From Billgrantia montanilacus (GTDB lineage Bacteria > Pseudomonadota > Gammaproteobacteria > Pseudomonadales > Halomonadaceae), in NCBI RefSeq assembly GCF_003336675.1, contig NZ_QPII01000009.1, positions 62,001-126,000 of the forward strand: DNA of 64,000 nucleotides, written 5' to 3'. The notes beneath the pieces are model-generated. The model saw nothing but the letters and a program-made list of their open reading frames with translations. It was not told the origin of the DNA and searched no databases. The position numbers were made by a program, and so were the translations under genes. Below are positions 49,570-59,920 of this stretch, piece by piece (the stretch's first letter is position 1; each line of letters opens with the position of its first letter).

Positions 49570-51015
49570 TTACGTCTCCTGGGTGCTGTCGGCCAGGAAA
49601 GTGCGGCCGGCGGCAAAGGCGCCGACGATCACCAGGGCGCCCACGGTGGGGATCAGGTAGCCTTCGATCTGCGGAATGCTCCGCAGGAAGACGAAGGCCA
49701 CCGCCGCCGGCGCCACGAAGCGCACCAGGAAGCGCCAGATAGTGAACCATGTCTCGCTGGTGCGCATCTCTTTCATGACCTCGGAGTGGGTCAACGCCCA
49801 GCCGGCGAACAGTGCGATCAACAGCCCGCCCAGCGGCATGAAGATATTGGTCAGCAGCTCGATGAAGTCGAAGGCGCTGCGGCCGAACAGGGCATGGAAG
49901 ATCGTCCCCTCGGCCCAGATATTGAAGCTCACGACCGTGAGGAGGCCCATGGCCCAGCTTGCCGTCACCATGCCGAATACCGCCTGGGGGCGAGTCATGT
50001 CGAAGCGCTCGACCAGGAAGGCGGCCACCGGCTCGATCAACGAGATCGAGGAACTGATCGCCGCACCCAGCACCAGGATGAAGAAGACCCCGCCCACCAG
50101 GGCGCCGAACGGCATCTCGGCGAACGCCAGCGGCAGTGACACGAACATCAGCCCGGGGCCGGCGGCGGCATCGAGGCCGGCGCCGAACACCAGCGAGAAG
50201 ATGGCAAGGCCGGCAACCATGGCCACGGCGGTGTCGACGATGGCGATGGCAAAGGCGGTGCGGGTCAGCGAAACCTCGCTGGACATGTAGGCGCCGTAGG
50301 CCATGATCGCGCCCATGCCGAGGCTCAGGGTGAAGAACGACTGGCCCATCGCCTGGAGCCAGCCTTCGAGGCTCAGGGCGCCGATATCGAAGGTGAACAG
50401 GAAGCTGACCGCGGCCCCGAAGTCACCATTGGCGATGCCGTAGCCAAGCACCACCAGCAGGATGACGAACAGCGACGGCATCATGATGCGCAGACCGTTT
50501 TCGAGGCCCCTGTGGATTCCCATGCCGACGATCAGCCCCGAGGCGATGATGAACAGGGTGTGGTAGAGGGTGAGCAGCCCCGGGGAGGCGAGCAGGGCGT
50601 CGAAGCTGGCAGCGATGGTGTCGGCGTCGGCGCCGACCAGCGAGCCGGTGAACATCTGCCCCGTGTAGTGGATCGCCCAGCCGGCGATGACCGAGTAGAA
50701 GCTCAGGATCAGGAAGGCCGAGGCGGCGCCCAGCCAGCCGATGGATTCCCAGGCTCGCGACGTGTTGTGCGTCCTGGTCAGGTGACGCATGCCCATGATG
50801 GGGCTGCGTCGGCTGGCACGGCCGAGCATGGTCTCGCCGATCAGGATGGGAATACCGACGGCAAAGATGGTCAGCGCATAAACGAGGATGAAGGCACCGC
50901 CGCCGTTTTCGCCGGCCAGGTAGGGAAAGCGCCATAGATTGCCGAGACCCACTGCCGAGCCGACCGCGGCCAGCAGGAAGGTGCCCTTGTGTGTCCAGAC
51001 GTTGTGCGTGCTCAT
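49570..51015 (-). CDS. Sodium-dependent transporter (neurotransmitter:sodium symporter, SNF family)
   Basis: A 481-residue LeuT-fold symporter with 11-12 helices. Helix 1 carries the Na+/substrate motif AAVGSAVGLGNLWRFPYLAG; then NGGGAFILVY, SFFTLSLGMGAIMAYGAYMS (helix 6) and AAISSSISLIEPVAAFL. It takes up amino acids or related compounds with Na+. Upstream of the liv operon on the same strand but separated by a hairpin, so it is probably independent. Confidence 0.93.
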   Translation of the reverse strand: MSTHNVWTHKGTFLLAAVGSAVGLGNLWRFPYLAGENGGGAFILVYALTIFAVGIPILIGETMLGRASRRSPIMGMRHLTRTHNTSRAWESIGWLGAASAFLILSFYSVIAGWAIHYTGQMFTGSLVGADADTIAASFDALLASPGLLTLYHTLFIIASGLIVGMGIHRGLENGLRIMMPSLFVILLVVLGYGIANGDFGAAVSFLFTFDIGALSLEGWLQAMGQSFFTLSLGMGAIMAYGAYMSSEVSLTRTAFAIAIVDTAVAMVAGLAIFSLVFGAGLDAAAGPGLMFVSLPLAFAEMPFGALVGGVFFILVLGAAISSSISLIEPVAAFLVERFDMTRPQAVFGMVTASWAMGLLTVVSFNIWAEGTIFHALFGRSAFDFIELLTNIFMPLGGLLIALFAGWALTHSEVMKEMRTSETWFTIWRFLVRFVAPAAVAFVFLRSIPQIEGYLIPTVGALVIVGAFAAGRTFLADSTQET

Positions 51016-51188
51016 TGCGGTTCCGAGGATCGGGTCATGGCCTTGTGGGCCGTCTTTGATGGCCGTCCGTCACCGCACCGGTAGATGGGCGCTGGACGGC
51101 GCGTACACTGTGCGACAGAACCCAGCGTTCTGGCCAGAGGTGTTGCGTTAAGGTTGCGTTGGCCCCGGCTGATGACGGGGGCTGCCGA

Positions 51189-51515
51189 TCATGTGTGGTC
51201 CTCGTCCTCATCGGCCTTTTCGCCGCCGGTGGGCTCGAAGGCGCGGCTTGCGTCCGGCAGCCGCACGATGTCGCCCTTGGCCAGCTTGCCGGCCAGCTTG
51301 CGCCGCGCGCCGGTACCGGGTTCGATCAACGCCACGACCTCGCCGATGCTGGTGCCGTCGACATAGGCGTCGACCCGGATCCGCACCACCAGCCCCTGGT
51401 AGCGGGCCGAGAGAATGTCGCCGGGCCCGGGGTCGGAGCGCCCGGTGGGGTGTTGCTCGAAGTGCCGTTCCACGCTGGCGCTGCCGGGGTCGTCCCATTC
51501 CACGTGTCTGTGCAT
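51189..51515 (-). CDS. Conserved-looking hypothetical protein (108 aa)
   Basis: Not recognised. The start at 51515 has AGGAG 8 bases upstream. A small soluble protein without signal or membrane segment. The middle looks like a beta-barrel or SH3-like fold (DILSARYQGLVVRIRVDAYV, GEVVALIEPGTGARRKL, KGDIVRLPDASRAFEP) and the tail is very acidic (EKADEDEDHT). It lies between the sodium symporter and typA. Confidence 0.7.
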   Translation of the reverse strand: MHRHVEWDDPGSASVERHFEQHPTGRSDPGPGDILSARYQGLVVRIRVDAYVDGTSIGEVVALIEPGTGARRKLAGKLAKGDIVRLPDASRAFEPTGGEKADEDEDHT

Positions 51516-51633
51516 GATCGTCTCTCCTTGAGTGGTGATGTCTCCAAGGGTAGCCATGGCCGTGGAGAAGCACAGCACTCTATGCAAATCGCGCGTGAGT
51601 TGCCATGACGACGGCCAAGTCGCTCGCACCATA

Positions 51634-51666
51634 CAACGACACCCGCCGAAGGGGCGGGTGTCGTTG
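51634..51666 (-). terminator. Hairpin after typA
   Basis: A 14-bp stem CAACGACACCCGCC / GGCGGGTGTCGTTG with a 5-base loop, 18 bases past the typA stop. No T-run follows on the typA side, but it is well placed as a terminator. Confidence 0.65.
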
Positions 51667-51683
51667 GACTGGGCGAGTAGCGC

Positions 51684-53531
51684 TTACTTCTTGGCGCGCT
51701 TGCGCTCGTTTTCCTTGAGGAATTTCTTGCGCAGGCGAATATGGTTGGGCGTGATCTCGACCAGCTCGTCGGAGTCGAGAAACTCGATGGCCTGCTCCAG
51801 CGAGAATTTCACCGGCGGGGTGAGGACGATGTTCTCGTCGTTGCCGGTGGAGCGCATGTTGTCGAGCTTCTTGCCCTTGGTGGGGTTGACCACCATGTCG
51901 CTGGCGCGGTTGTTGATGCCGACCAGCATGCCTTCATAGACCTCGGTGGCGTGGTCGATGATCAGCTTGCCGCGCTCCTGCAGGGCATAGAGCGCATAGG
52001 CCAGGGCCTTGCCGTCGACCATGGAGACCAGCACGCCGTTGCGCCGCTCGATGGAGGCATCGGGCTTCAGCGGGCCGTAGTGGTCGAAGCGGCTGGTGAG
52101 GATGCCGGTGCCCGAGGTCAGGGTCAGGAACTGGCCGCGGAAGCCGATCAGGCCCCGTGCCGGAATCATGAAGTCCAGGCGCACACGGCCCTTGCCGTCG
52201 GGGTTCATGTTGGTCAGCTCGCCCTTGCGATAGCCGAGCTCCTCCATGACGGCGCCCTGGTGCTGCTCCTCGCAGTCGATGATCACCTCTTCGTACGGCT
52301 CCTGCTTGACGCCGTCGATCTCCTTGATGATCACCTCGGGGCGGCCGACAGCCAGCTCGAAGCCCTCGCGGCGCATGGTCTCGATCAGCACCGACAGGTG
52401 CAGCTCGCCGCGGCCGGACACCTTGAACTTCTCGGGGGTTTCGCCCGGCTCGACGCGCAGCGCCACATTGTGGATCAGCTCCTGGTCGAGACGCTCCTTG
52501 ATGTTGCGGCTGGTGACGTACTTGCCGTCGCGGCCGGCGAATGGCGAGTCGTTGACCTGGAAGGTCATGGAGACCGTGGGCTCGTCCACCGACAGCGGCG
52601 GCAGTGCCTCGACGGCGGCCTGGTCGCACAGGGTGTCGGAGATCGACAGGTTGTCGATGCCCGTGATGCAGACGATATCGCCGGCATCGGCCTGCTCGGT
52701 CTGTACGCGCTCCAGGCCCATGTGGGTCATCACCTGGCCGATCTTGCCCTTGCGGGTGGTGCCGTCGGTGCTGATCACGGTGATCTGCTGGTTGGGGCGC
52801 ACGCTGCCGCGCTTGATGCGGCCAAGGCCGATGACGCCGACATAGCTGTTGTAGTCGAGTGCCGAGATCTGCATCTGGAACGGGCCGTCCAGTTCGACCT
52901 TGGGTGGTTCGACGATGTCGACGATGGATTGCAGCATCGGCGTCATGTCGTCGGCCAGCTCTTCCGGGTCCAGGCCGGCGATGCCGTTGAGCGCCGAGCA
53001 GTAGATGATCGGGAAGTCGAGCTGCTCATCGGTGGCGCCAAGGTTGTCGAACAGGTCGAAGATCTGGTCGATGACCCAATCGGGGCGCGCGCCGGGGCGG
53101 TCGATCTTGTTGACCACCACGATCGGCTTGAGACCCTGGGCGAAGGCCTTCTGGGTCACGAAGCGGGTCTGGGGCATGGGGCCGTCGACGGCGTCCACCA
53201 GCAGCAGTACCGAGTCGACCATGGACATGACGCGCTCGACCTCGCCACCGAAGTCGGCGTGCCCCGGCGTGTCCACGATATTGATGTGGTAGACCTGATC
53301 GGCATTGGGCGCCTGCCAGCGAATCGCGGTGTTCTTGGCCAGGATGGTGATCCCGCGTTCCTTTTCCTGGTCGTTGGAATCCATCACGCGCTCTTGCCCC
53401 TCGGCCTTGCGGTCCAGCGTGCCGGACTGGCTGAGGAGCTTGTCGACCAGGGTGGTCTTGCCATGGTCGACGTGGGCAATAATGGCGATATTGCGAAGAC
53501 TCTCGATCTGAGAGGGAACGGCTGTGCTCAT
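51684..53531 (-). CDS. typA: Ribosome-associated GTPase TypA/BipA
   Basis: A 615-residue translational GTPase that aids ribosome assembly and stress growth. G1 [10 protein letters not shown], switch I region [10 protein letters not shown]3 [14 protein letters not shown]4 [11 protein letters not shown]5 CSALNG. The later domains and the BipA-specific C-terminus ([32 protein letters not shown]) follow. The start at MSTAVPSQ (53531) fits the family; a longer frame is not needed. It is divergent from the glnA region, the same neighbourhood as in E. coli. A possible -10 (TACAAT, complement of 53617-53622) lies upstream. Confidence 0.96.
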   Translation of the reverse strand: MSTAVPSQIESLRNIAIIAHVDHGKTTLVDKLLSQSGTLDRKAEGQERVMDSNDQEKERGITILAKNTAIRWQAPNADQVYHINIVDTPGHADFGGEVERVMSMVDSVLLLVDAVDGPMPQTRFVTQKAFAQGLKPIVVVNKIDRPGARPDWVIDQIFDLFDNLGATDEQLDFPIIYCSALNGIAGLDPEELADDMTPMLQSIVDIVEPPKVELDGPFQMQISALDYNSYVGVIGLGRIKRGSVRPNQQITVISTDGTTRKGKIGQVMTHMGLERVQTEQADAGDIVCITGIDNLSISDTLCDQAAVEALPPLSVDEPTVSMTFQVNDSPFAGRDGKYVTSRNIKERLDQELIHNVALRVEPGETPEKFKVSGRGELHLSVLIETMRREGFELAVGRPEVIIKEIDGVKQEPYEEVIIDCEEQHQGAVMEELGYRKGELTNMNPDGKGRVRLDFMIPARGLIGFRGQFLTLTSGTGILTSRFDHYGPLKPDASIERRNGVLVSMVDGKALAYALYALQERGKLIIDHATEVYEGMLVGINNRASDMVVNPTKGKKLDNMRSTGNDENIVLTPPVKFSLEQAIEFLDSDELVEITPNHIRLRKKFLKENERKRAKK

Positions 53532-53901
53532 AGGTTGTGGCTCGTCATCATCTACGCACCTATGTACACATATCAAGAAAGTACCCTAGGCGCGGGGGTA
53601 GGGAGAGTGGAGGCGCATTGTACAGACTAGGAAGGTAGGCGAATAGCAGAACCTCTGCCTCGTGCCGTTGTGGGAGAGGCTTCTCAGCTTGCCAAAGTGT
53701 CCATGCCTCATTGCGGGTGACTCCGTGCTACCCGTTCTGCTGGTGCGCAGCGGATGAATTTGGCGAGATCGGTGCGATAAAAATCAGTCTGGATACTTTT
53801 AGATACTTTTGTACACTTAATAATACCTTAACTAACAATGATTTTCTTTCCCGTGCCCGGCAAGGCCGCACCCTCGCTTGCCGTCAATGGAGTCGGCGGC
53901 C
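53532..53901. other. 370-base intergenic region between typA and the glycosyltransferase-like gene
   Basis: Holds the typA promoter on the left. On the right is an AT-rich stretch (53776-53850) with a 10-base direct repeat, GATACTTTTA/GATACTTTTG (53792-53811), that probably carries the promoter of the rightward gene. The composition is much lower in GC than the surroundings. No coding frame or terminator is seen. Confidence 0.5.
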
Positions 53902-54459
53902 ATGTATGCGAGCAGTATTCTTCTCGATGCCCGCTCGTTCGGCGCCCAGCTACCACGACAGCTGGACTCGCTGCATCGTGTCATGCGCTATGGGGAGGGG
54001 AAGCATGAGCTGCTGGTGGCTGACGATACCGGCGATCATCGCTTACCCGGGCTAGCCTGTCGTTTCGGTGTCACCCTGGTGTCCTGTCGTCCCTGCCCGC
54101 TGGGGGAGCGTCTTAACGTTGCCGTGGCAGCCAGCCATGGTGAGCTGCTGCTGTTTCCCGGCCTGGGCCAGGGCGGTTTTCCGCGATGGCTGTCTAGCCA
54201 GCTCGGCGTCCTGGGCCGGCAGGAGTGGGATGCCGTGGTCTTGCAGGCACGGCGGCAGAGCGCACTGATGCGACTGATGCGACTGATGCGACTGCTGAGC
54301 CGGTTGCATCGTGCATCGCCTACGGACACTTTCTGTGTGACACGCGACTGGTTCGATCGCATCGGTGGCTTCGACCCCGTCCTTGAACACGACGCCCTGC
54401 CCGAGCTGATCGAACGGCTGCAGGCCTGCCAGGCCCGAGTATCGATCGAGCGCGCCTGA
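53902..54459 (+). CDS. Glycosyltransferase-2-like protein, reduced (185 aa)
   Basis: Not assigned with confidence. The layout recalls the short GT-A proteins of the TIGR04283 type: ILLDARSFGAQLPRQLDSL, ELLVADDTGDHRLPGLACRF, then RLNVAVAASHGELLLFPGLG and DTFCVTRDWFDRIGGFDP. But the usual DGSxD and DxD motifs are degraded (ADDTGD, FPGLG), so catalysis is doubtful. Starts at 53887 or 53902; GGAG precedes the latter. A 9-base triplication encodes MRLMRLMRL. It stands alone between typA and glnA. Confidence 0.55.
   Translation: MYASSILLDARSFGAQLPRQLDSLHRVMRYGEGKHELLVADDTGDHRLPGLACRFGVTLVSCRPCPLGERLNVAVAASHGELLLFPGLGQGGFPRWLSSQLGVLGRQEWDAVVLQARRQSALMRLMRLMRLLSRLHRASPTDTFCVTRDWFDRIGGFDPVLEHDALPELIERLQACQARVSIERA
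54264..54290 (+). repeat. Triple 9-bp tandem repeat inside a gene
   Basis: ACTGATGCG three times in a row, with a fourth diverged unit (ACTGCTGAG). In frame, so copy-number change adds or removes Met-Arg-Leu units without a frameshift. Confidence 0.8.
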
Positions 54460-54568
54460 GACCCCTGGATAGGGCAGCGCCCCGGAGGCGGGCGCTGCGT
54501 TCGGTTGCCTGAAAAAATGACTAACCTGATCACGAACGGAAGTGTGAAGGTAGGCCTCGCCAGGGGAG

Positions 54569-54585
54569 TGCATCTAACTGGTGCA
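54569..54585 (+). promoter_or_regulatory. NtrC enhancer site upstream of glnA
   Basis: TGCATCTAACTGGTGCA, close to the NtrC consensus TGCACCA-N3-TGGTGCA. Further TGGTGCA half-sites lie at 54610-54616, 54660-54666 (within TTGCATTCCTGGTGCAA) and 54735-54741. This is a cluster typical of an enhancer region about 80-200 bases upstream of a sigma-54 promoter. Confidence 0.75.
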
Positions 54586-54745
54586 GGCGGCGCCGGTGCG
54601 GCGCTATCTTGGTGCAAAAATGGCGCCCCGCGCCCTGCCGAAGGGAGTGTCTTGCATTCCTGGTGCAAGAGAGGGCAGCTTGATGAATCAAAAAATAACT
54701 TTAAAACAATGGATTAAGAAATCATGGGTTGTGATGGTGCAAAGT

Positions 54746-54761
54746 TGGCACGCAGCCTGCA
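54746..54761 (+). promoter_or_regulatory. Sigma-54 (-24/-12) promoter of glnA
   Basis: TGGCACGCAGCCTGCA against the consensus TGGCACGNNNNTTGCA: exact at -24 (GG, GCACG), one mismatch at -12 (CTGCA). Transcription would start near 54772, giving a leader of about 134 bases. The 54460-54905 spacer holds this promoter, the NtrC sites and no gene. Confidence 0.85.
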
Positions 54762-54905
54762 TTAGGTTGGCCAGCTCCCATGCCCGTGCATGGTGATCGT
54801 GGGCACCAAGCTCACAGCGTGCTACAACATGCGCTGGATCGAACCCAGCGCCAGTGGATCATCAGCCAACGAATCGAGCCAAACTCGCTCTAAATGGAGG
54901 ACATC

Positions 54906-56312
54906 ATGTCTGCCAAGACTCTCGCCCTGATCGAAGAAAACGATGTGAAGTGGGTTGACCTGCGCTTCACCGACACCAAAGGCAAGGAGCAGCACGTCAC
55001 CATTCCCGCTCGCGACGTGGACGAGGAATTTTTCGAGAACGGCCAGATGTTCGATGGCTCCTCCATCTCCGGGTGGAAAGGCATCAACGAGTCGGACATG
55101 ATCCTGCGTCCGGAAGACGGTACCGCCTTCCTCGATCCGTTCACCGAAGACGCCACCATCGTGCTGCGCTGTGACATCATCGAGCCCGCCACCATGCAGG
55201 GCTACGAGCGCGACCCGCGCTCCATCGCCAAGCGCGCGGAAGCCTACCTGCAGTCCAGCGGCCTGGGCGATACCGCCTTCTTCGGCCCGGAGCCGGAATT
55301 CTTCATCTTCGACGAGGTGCACTGGAAGACCGATATCGAAGGGGCGATGTTCAAGATCTCCTCTGAAGAGGGCGCCTGGTCCACCGACCGTCAGGTCGAG
55401 GGCGGCAACCTGGCCCACCGTCCGCGGGTCAAGGGCGGCTACTTCCCGGTTCCCCCGGTGGACAGCTTCCACGACATTCGTGGTGCCATGTGCAACACCC
55501 TGGAAGCGATCGGCCAGACCGTCGAAGTGCATCACCACGAGGTGGCCAACGCCGGCCAGAACGAGATCGGCGTCAAGTTCAACACCCTGGTGAAGAAGGC
55601 CGATGAGCTTCAGGAAATGAAGTACGTCGTGCACAACGTGGCCCACGCCTATGGCAAGACCGCGACCTTCATGCCCAAGCCGCTGGTTGGCGACAACGGT
55701 TCCGGCATGCACGTGCACCAGTCCTTCTGGAAGGATGGCGTCAACCAGTTTGCCGGCGACCAGTACGCCGGGTTGTCCGAGATGGCGCTCTACTACATCG
55801 GCGGCGTCATCAAGCACGCCCGCGCCCTGAACGCCTTCACCAACGCCTCGACCAACTCCTACAAGCGCCTGGTGCCGGGCTTCGAGGCGCCGGTGATGCT
55901 GGCCTACAGCGCCCGCAACCGCTCTGCCTCCATCCGTATCCCCTACACCGCCAGCCCCAAGGGCAAGCGCGTCGAGCTTCGTTTCCCGGACCCGACCGCC
56001 AACCCGTACCTGTGCTTCGCGGCGATGCTGATGGCCGGTATCGACGGCATCAAGAACAAGATCCACCCCGGCGATGCCATGGACAAGAACCTGTACGACC
56101 TGCCGCCGGAAGAAGGCAAGGCCGTGCCCACCGTGGCCAACAGCCTGGATCAGGCACTGGACGCGCTGGATGCCGATCGTGCCTTCCTCACGGAAGGTGG
56201 CGTCTTCACCGACGACATGATCGATGCCTACATCGAGCTCAAGATGGAGGACGTGGAGCGTATTCGCATGAGCACGCATCCGGTCGAGTTCGACATGTAC
56301 TACAGCTGCTGA
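54906..56312 (+). CDS. glnA: Glutamine synthetase, type I
   Basis: A 468-residue enzyme making glutamine from glutamate, ammonia and ATP in the cytoplasm; a dodecamer regulated by adenylylation. Signatures: [17 protein letters not shown] near the N-terminus, [17 protein letters not shown], the ATP site [18 protein letters not shown], and the adenylylation loop [10 protein letters not shown] with its Tyr (about residue 396). The start is chosen for GGAGG 5 bases upstream (MSAKTLALI). Driven by the sigma-54 promoter and NtrC sites upstream and ended by the 56432 terminator, so it is transcribed apart from ntrBC. Confidence 0.97.
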   Translation: MSAKTLALIEENDVKWVDLRFTDTKGKEQHVTIPARDVDEEFFENGQMFDGSSISGWKGINESDMILRPEDGTAFLDPFTEDATIVLRCDIIEPATMQGYERDPRSIAKRAEAYLQSSGLGDTAFFGPEPEFFIFDEVHWKTDIEGAMFKISSEEGAWSTDRQVEGGNLAHRPRVKGGYFPVPPVDSFHDIRGAMCNTLEAIGQTVEVHHHEVANAGQNEIGVKFNTLVKKADELQEMKYVVHNVAHAYGKTATFMPKPLVGDNGSGMHVHQSFWKDGVNQFAGDQYAGLSEMALYYIGGVIKHARALNAFTNASTNSYKRLVPGFEAPVMLAYSARNRSASIRIPYTASPKGKRVELRFPDPTANPYLCFAAMLMAGIDGIKNKIHPGDAMDKNLYDLPPEEGKAVPTVANSLDQALDALDADRAFLTEGGVFTDDMIDAYIELKMEDVERIRMSTHPVEFDMYYSC

Positions 56313-56431
56313 AGCAGGCCGACGCGCCCGACCCATATCACTGGGTCGGGCCGCTCGAGCCGACTCGGGTGCGCGAGTGTCAGGCAGTCGTGTCAGGCAA
56401 GCGTGGCGGGAATCGTGTTCTGCAATCACAG

Positions 56432-56459
56432 GGGCTCCGTCTTGGCGGAGCCCTTTTTT
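56432..56459 (+). terminator. Rho-independent terminator after glnA
   Basis: GGGCTCCG / CGGAGCCC stem, 6-base loop, then TTTTTT. It lies 120 bases past the glnA stop and before the DUF4124 gene. Confidence 0.9.
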
Positions 56460-56550
56460 GTCGTACACTTGAAGCCAATGACATGTCTTGATACGACAGG
56501 CATATCAGCGTCCAGTCGGTACGGGGCGCCGACGAAGGAGACCGATCCTC

Positions 56551-57096
56551 ATGAAGAAGGCGCTTTTGGCAATGGTTGGGCTGCTGGTCACCACGTCTGC
56601 CCTGGCGACGACCATCTATCGCACCGTCGACGCCCAGGGCAATGTGATCTTCACCGACAGCCCAGACGGAGGTGGCGAACCGGTGGAGCTGACGCCGCTC
56701 ACCGTGGTGCCGTCCCGGGGCCTGTCGGGAAGGGCAGAGCCGCCGCGGGTGGAAGGCGTTGTGCCGCGGGTCAGCGAGTCCCCGGGCCAGCCGTTCATGC
56801 CCTACGATGCCTTTCGTATCGTATCGCCGGCGCATGGGGCCGACCTGGCCGCCAGCTACGCGGGTAACGTGCAGGTGGAACTCGCCATCCAGCCCGAACT
56901 GCGGCCCGACCACCGGGTCCGGCTGCTGCTCGACGGCAGGGTGAGCCAGACCGCGATGCATACCACCGCCTTCATGCTCACCGATCTCGATCGTGGCCAG
57001 TATGTGATTCAGGCCGAATTGCTGGACGCGGGTGGGGATATTCGTCATCGCACCCAGCCGGTGACCCTCCGCGTTCAGCGTTCTCCTGCCCGCTGA
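56551..57096 (+). CDS. DUF4124 domain exported protein (181 aa)
   Basis: A periplasmic protein: signal peptide (LLAMVGLLVTTSALAT), then the DUF4124 motif IYRTVDAQGNVIFTDSP, a linker with Pro/Arg, and a C-terminal beta domain (ASYAGNVQVELAIQPELRPD, FMLTDLDRGQYVIQAELLDA) like an Ig/FN3-type fold. It sits between glnA and ntrB, a placement seen in other gammaproteobacteria. No link to nitrogen control is evident beyond that. Confidence 0.85.
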   Translation: MKKALLAMVGLLVTTSALATTIYRTVDAQGNVIFTDSPDGGGEPVELTPLTVVPSRGLSGRAEPPRVEGVVPRVSESPGQPFMPYDAFRIVSPAHGADLAASYAGNVQVELAIQPELRPDHRVRLLLDGRVSQTAMHTTAFMLTDLDRGQYVIQAELLDAGGDIRHRTQPVTLRVQRSPAR

Positions 57097-57176
57097 GACA
57101 GGCTCGCCCAACTTTTGCCCCTTCGTGCCCCGCGGGTGAGCGTTAACCCGTCCCGAGACGATGGACACTCCTTTCT

Positions 57177-57193
57177 TGCACCATGATAGTGCA
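57177..57193 (+). promoter_or_regulatory. NtrC site upstream of ntrBC
   Basis: TGCACCATGATAGTGCA matches the NtrC consensus TGCACCANNNNGGTGCA at all but one specified base. It lies 54 bases upstream of the -24/-12 promoter at 57247 and 180 bases before ntrB. Confidence 0.85.
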
Positions 57194-57246
57194 CGCCATG
57201 GCTGCCATAATGCCCTGAAACGGCGCCGAACCGCGCTTTTCAAGGT

Positions 57247-57262
57247 TGGCGCGGTTCTTGCT
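57247..57262 (+). promoter_or_regulatory. Sigma-54 promoter of ntrBC
   Basis: TGGCGCGGTTCTTGCT against TGGCACGNNNNTTGCT: one mismatch. With the NtrC box just upstream, this suggests that ntrBC is activated by its own product. Confidence 0.8.
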
Positions 57263-57372
57263 AGGTTCTTGCTACATGTATGGGTCGCTAGGGTAGCCAA
57301 GGGAGCCCGAGTCGTTTGCCGGGATTCACGGAATGCGCGAAACGGGTGCACGTCTACACCAAGGGAAGGCCA

Positions 57373-58411
57373 ATGTACCGACGCCTGATGGAACATCTCA
57401 CCACTGCGGTGCTGCTGCTGGACGGCAGGCTGCGTCTGCGCTGGATGAATCCCGCCGCCGAAGCGCTGCTGGCGGTCAGCCTGGGGCGCGTGGAAGGGAT
57501 GTGCCTGTCGGCGCTGGTCGCCGAGGATGATGGTATGGGTGCTGTGCTGGCCAAGTCCCGTGATGACGGTCACCCCTTTACCCAACGCGAGGTGAGGCTG
57601 TCGCTCGTTACCGGTGCGGTGATCACCGTCGACTATACGGTTACGCCGCTCTCGGACGAGGAGCTTCTGGTCGAGATGGAGCCTCGCGACCGTCTGCTGC
57701 GTATCTCCCGGGAGGAGGCGCTGCTCAACCGGCAGGAGGCGATCAAGGTTCTTTCGCGTGGGTTGGCCCACGAGGTAAAGAATCCGCTGGGGGGTATTCG
57801 TGGTGCCGCCCAACTGCTGGAGCGTGACCTCGATGATCCCGGCCTGGCCGAGTTCACCCGTATCATCATCGAGGAGGTGGACCGCTTGCGGGACTTGGTG
57901 GACTGCATGCTGGGTCCGAACAAGCTGGCGAGCCATGACCCACTGAACGTTCACAAGGTGCTCGAGCGGGTGCGGACACTGCTGATTGCCGAGACCCCCG
58001 GCGTGGTGGTGGAGCGCGACTACGACCCCAGCCTGCCGGACTTCCCGGGAGACGAGGCGCAGATGATCCAGGCCGTTCTCAACGTGGCACGTAACGCCGT
58101 GGAGGCCATGACCGAGGCCGGCATTGGCCAGCCGCACCTGCTGATGAGAACCCGGGCGCGGCGCCAGTTCACGCTGGGTGCCGAACGGCATCGCCTGGTC
58201 TGTGAGGTGGCGCTGATCGACAACGGTCCCGGCGTTCCCGAGAGCCTGCAGGAGACGCTCTTCTACCCCATGGTATCGGGTCGTGCCGAGGGCAGTGGAC
58301 TGGGATTGTCCATTGCCCAGGGCATCCTGCATCAACACCAGGGCTTGATCGAATGCGAATCCCGCCCCGGCCATACCGAATTCCGCTTGCTTATTCCCCT
58401 GGAGAGGCGCC

Positions 58412-58419
<8 letters not shown>
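57373..58419 (+). CDS. ntrB: Nitrogen regulation sensor kinase NtrB (GlnL)
   Basis: A 348-residue cytoplasmic two-component kinase/phosphatase that phosphorylates NtrC under nitrogen limitation and is controlled by PII. PAS domain in residues 1-110 (LLLDGRLRLRWMNPAAEALL), H-box LAHEVKNPLGGIRGAAQLLE with the phosphorylated His, N-box NVARNAVEAM, and G-boxes DNGPGVPE and GSGLGLSIAQG. The start at 57373 (MYRRLMEHLTTAVLLLDGRL) matches the family N-terminus. It overlaps ntrC by 8 bases. Confidence 0.95.
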
Positions 58420-59821
<1,402 letters not shown>

Positions 59822-59920
59822 CCCCGTCCATCGCCGACTGTTTGACAGGGGGAAAGGCCGGGCGTGGCCTTTACCGCCACTGTGGTGCCAGAATGGGGGC
59901 TTCAAGGAGAGAGATAGCCC

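Noticed and set aside
51741..53630. 629-residue open frame on the plus strand across typA
   Set aside because: It is the antisense of typA, which has every GTPase motif. Long antisense frames are common in high-GC DNA, and this one has no domain or ribosome site.
54822..56468. 548-residue minus-strand frame over glnA
   Set aside because: Antisense of glnA; composition is a His/Val/Gly-rich shadow with no recognisable fold.
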